DNA of 5,379 bases from Clostridia bacterium (GTDB lineage Bacteria > Bacillota_A > Clostridia > Peptostreptococcales > JAAYPU01). The notes beneath the pieces were generated by a model. It ran no database searches and was not told where the DNA came from. It was given only the letters and a program-made list of their open reading frames with translations. This document shows, piece after piece, positions 3,737 through 5,379 of this stretch. The stretch is taken from contig JAKSCF010000142.1 in assembly GCA_022360735.1 (NCBI GenBank), forward strand, positions 1-5,379. Reading direction: 5' to 3'. The first letter of the stretch is position 1. Every line of letters begins with the position of its first letter. The position numbers and the translations under genes were made by a program.

Positions 3737-5379
3737 TCAAATTGAGTCAACAGAACCGTCCCTCTGACTCAATAGACTTCCTTTCTTTTGTAGATAATCG
3801 TGGTGGCCTTGCTCTATTATTTGCCCATTATTCAATACTAATATCCAATCAGCACCCAGAATGGAATACAATCGATGTGTGACTATAATAATAGTTCGTT
3901 TACCCTTAACTTTCCTTAGTGTTTGTATGATATCTACCTCATTCTCAGCATCAAGGGAGGATGTTGCTTCATCAAATAATATAATAGGTGCATCTTTTAT
4001 TAATGCACGGGCAATTACAATCCTTTGCTTTTGTCCACCAGATATAAATACTCCATCTTCTCCAACCATTGATTCATAACCATCCTCAAGGCTTATAATA
4101 AAGTCATGTATATTAGCCAATTTAGCTGCATTAATAACCTCATCCAATATTGCATCAGGCTTACCATAGCTTATGTTTTCAAAAATGGTGGTGTTAAACA
4201 ATACAGGCTGCTGTGAAACGTATGATATTTTTTTCCGGATTTCAGAAAGTGTATATTCGCCAAAAGCCTTTTTACACAAAGATATGTTGCCTTCCGGAGG
4301 ATAAAAACCAAGAAGCAATTTAATAAAAGTTGATTTTCCGCTCCCGTTTGGGCCAACAACTACTATCATATTGTTTTCCTTGATTTTTAAAGACATACTA
4401 TCTAATACTCTTTTATTGTGATTATATGAGAAATTAACATTTTCAAAAGATATAATATCATCATTTTCAGCTTTGTTACTTGCTTTTACATCATATCGGG
4501 GCTTCTCTACCGGGGTATCCAATAATTCAAAAACTCTTGCCACACTAGCCAAATTGCCTTGCATATTTGCAAAGAATCCTCCAATAGAAACAAACATATC
4601 GGTTACACCATCTTGTAAAGCCATAATACCAACAACAGAACCAATATCTAATTGATTATTCATGACCATTATTAATCCAAATATGAGAACAAACATTTTG
4701 GATGAATTACTGACAATATAGCTTAAATTTCCTTTATGTAATTCCTTCATTATTACCTGCATTGACGTCCTAAGTAATTTATTATTCACTAAATTAAATC
4801 TATTAATAAGAATATCTTCTTTGCAAAACATTTTTGCAGTATGCCCGCATGTATACGTAGTAGCAAATGACTGAGTTAGTTCTGATTCTTGTTCTTGCTT
4901 TTGCTTGCCCAACCTCCTCATAATATCTGTAAAAAACAAGTTAACAATCAAAGCCAGTATTGAGAAAAGCAATGAAATTAAAGCCAATTTATAATCTAAA
5001 ATTAACATTGAAATGAAAGCGCCAACACCATAAAAAATGGATTGCATTATATTTCGGAAAGCTCCCCTGTAAATAGGTTCAAATGAATCGATATTTGATG
5101 TAAGCCTTAAAATGGTATCCCCACTATGATTTTTCTCAAAGTAAGAAATAGGTAATTCAACTGTATGTTTATAAACCTTATTTCTTATATTAAAAATAAT
5201 TTTATTTACCAGACAACCATTATAAGTATTTGCAATGGGTTCAATAACACACTGAATAATAATTGCTGTAAAAAATAGTATACATGCATTAATAAATAGT
5301 GAATAATTATTAAATTCAATGGCATTAATAGATTCCTTGTATGCAAAAGCAAAAATAATCTTCATCAAAGGAAATGATA
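3737..5379 (-). CDS. ABC exporter half-transporter, subunit 2 (5' end truncated by the window; REP-derived C-terminus)
   Basis: Main part of the second half-transporter, residues 34-579 in the numbering of the joined 579-aa gene. Membrane segments lie near residues 58-81, 142-161, 163-184, 251-272 and 278-301. ATPase motifs: A-loop Tyr351, Walker A G375-S382 (GPNGSGKS), Q-loop Gln422, X-loop VGEDG, signature ISGGQKQ at about 478-484 (Ile replacing the usual Leu), Walker B ILFDEA with D502 and catalytic E503, His534. Both subunits keep the Walker B glutamate, so neither nucleotide site looks degenerate by this residue. The last 11 codons (3772-3740, LSQRDGSVDSI) are not family sequence: they are translated from a REP-like hairpin at the edge of a decayed RAYT element. 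About ten or more native C-terminal residues after the GHHDYLQKKG region therefore appear replaced, beyond the catalytic core, so activity may be retained. Subunit 1 is the likely partner. Confidence 0.93.
   Translation of the reverse strand, partial: SFPLMKIIFAFAYKESINAIEFNNYSLFINACILFFTAIIIQCVIEPIANTYNGCLVNKIIFNIRNKVYKHTVELPISYFEKNHSGDTILRLTSNIDSFEPIYRGAFRNIMQSIFYGVGAFISMLILDYKLALISLLFSILALIVNLFFTDIMRRLGKQKQEQESELTQSFATTYTCGHTAKMFCKEDILINRFNLVNNKLLRTSMQVIMKELHKGNLSYIVSNSSKMFVLIFGLIMVMNNQLDIGSVVGIMALQDGVTDMFVSIGGFFANMQGNLASVARVFELLDTPVEKPRYDVKASNKAENDDIISFENVNFSYNHNKRVLDSMSLKIKENNMIVVVGPNGSGKSTFIKLLLGFYPPEGNISLCKKAFGEYTLSEIRKKISYVSQQPVLFNTTIFENISYGKPDAILDEVINAAKLANIHDFIISLEDGYESMVGEDGVFISGGQKQRIVIARALIKDAPIILFDEATSSLDAENEVDIIQTLRKVKGKRTIIIVTHRLYSILGADWILVLNNGQIIEQGHHDYLQKKGSLLSQRDGSVDSI
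3742..3772 (+). repeat. REP-like hairpin, right copy (5' side of the RAYT remnant; encodes the ABC tail)
   Basis: TTGAGTCA (3742-3749) pairs with TGACTCAA (3765-3772), an 8-bp perfect stem. Inside, AGA and TCT flank ACCGTCCC. It is the inverted copy of 3299-3326 with two mismatches. On the minus strand it is translated as the last 11 codons of ABC subunit 2 before a TGA at 3739-3737, so it marks the point where the mobile element replaced the end of that gene. Confidence 0.8.
5239..5379 (+). repeat. Terminal direct repeat, right copy (identical to 1-141)
   Basis: Right-hand copy of the 141-base overlap. It encodes residues 34-79 of ABC subunit 2 (plus partial codons), the same residues encoded by 1-141. 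Base 5379 corresponds to base 141, so sequence 142-238 supplies the missing first 32 codons. Confidence 0.95.

Noticed and set aside
4171..4359. Minus-strand 62-codon frame inside ABC subunit 2
   Set aside because: It overlaps the ATPase domain in an alternative frame on the same strand and has no initiation signal.
5366..5368. TTG as the start of ABC subunit 2
   Set aside because: It is only where the frame begins if the window is treated as linear. Across the 141-nt overlap the frame continues to an ATG at 238 with a good ribosome site and ATGA overlap.
1..5379. CRISPR array, tRNA, riboswitch, plasmid origin or phage genes
   Set aside because: No regularly spaced repeats, iterons, tRNA-like folds or relevant coding sequence could be seen. 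The only long direct repeat is the end overlap.

Overview
The window is AT-rich DNA. Its mobile elements and codon use (AT-ending codons, strong AGGAGG-type ribosome sites) point to a low-GC Firmicute, most likely a clostridial-type bacterium. Species cannot be called from the sequence alone. The first 141 bases (1-141) are repeated exactly as the last 141 (5239-5379), so the window is best read as a closed 5,238-bp circle, or one unit of a tandem array, cut open inside a gene. An exact overlap of 141 nt is also a k-mer size used by common metagenome assemblers, so the overlap probably comes from assembly of a path that closes on itself. The reading frame runs cleanly through the join, which supports it.

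Layout on the closed molecule, minus strand: an intact 589-aa ABC exporter half-transporter (2004 down to 235) is followed, with a 4-base ATGA stop/start overlap, by a second half-transporter. The second gene starts at 238, leaves the window at 1, re-enters at the right end and stops at 3737. Joined, it is 579 aa. The two form a translationally coupled operon encoding a probable heterodimeric ABC exporter (membrane domain plus ATPase domain in each subunit). Nothing in the window shows what is exported: there is no peptide precursor, modification enzyme or regulator, and neither subunit has a C39 peptidase domain.

The rest consists of two mobile elements. An IS630-family insertion sequence (about 2027-3262, TA target duplication, 25-bp imperfect inverted ends) sits 22 bp upstream of the first ABC gene, in the opposite orientation. 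Its transposase is split into two frames at a run of eight A residues. Between the IS and the end of the second ABC gene (about 3299-3772) is a decayed RAYT/TnpA-REP-type Y1 transposase gene, internally deleted and frameshifted. It is flanked by two 28-bp inverted REP-like hairpins (26/28 identical). The right-hand hairpin has replaced the end of the second ABC gene and supplies its last 11 codons.

No replication, mobilisation, phage, tRNA, rRNA or CRISPR sequence is visible. I see no convincing new defence or biosynthetic system. The points most worth checking are whether this replicon-less circle or tandem unit exists, the REP-derived protein tail, and expression control of the IS (RBS-masking hairpin and A8 frameshift).
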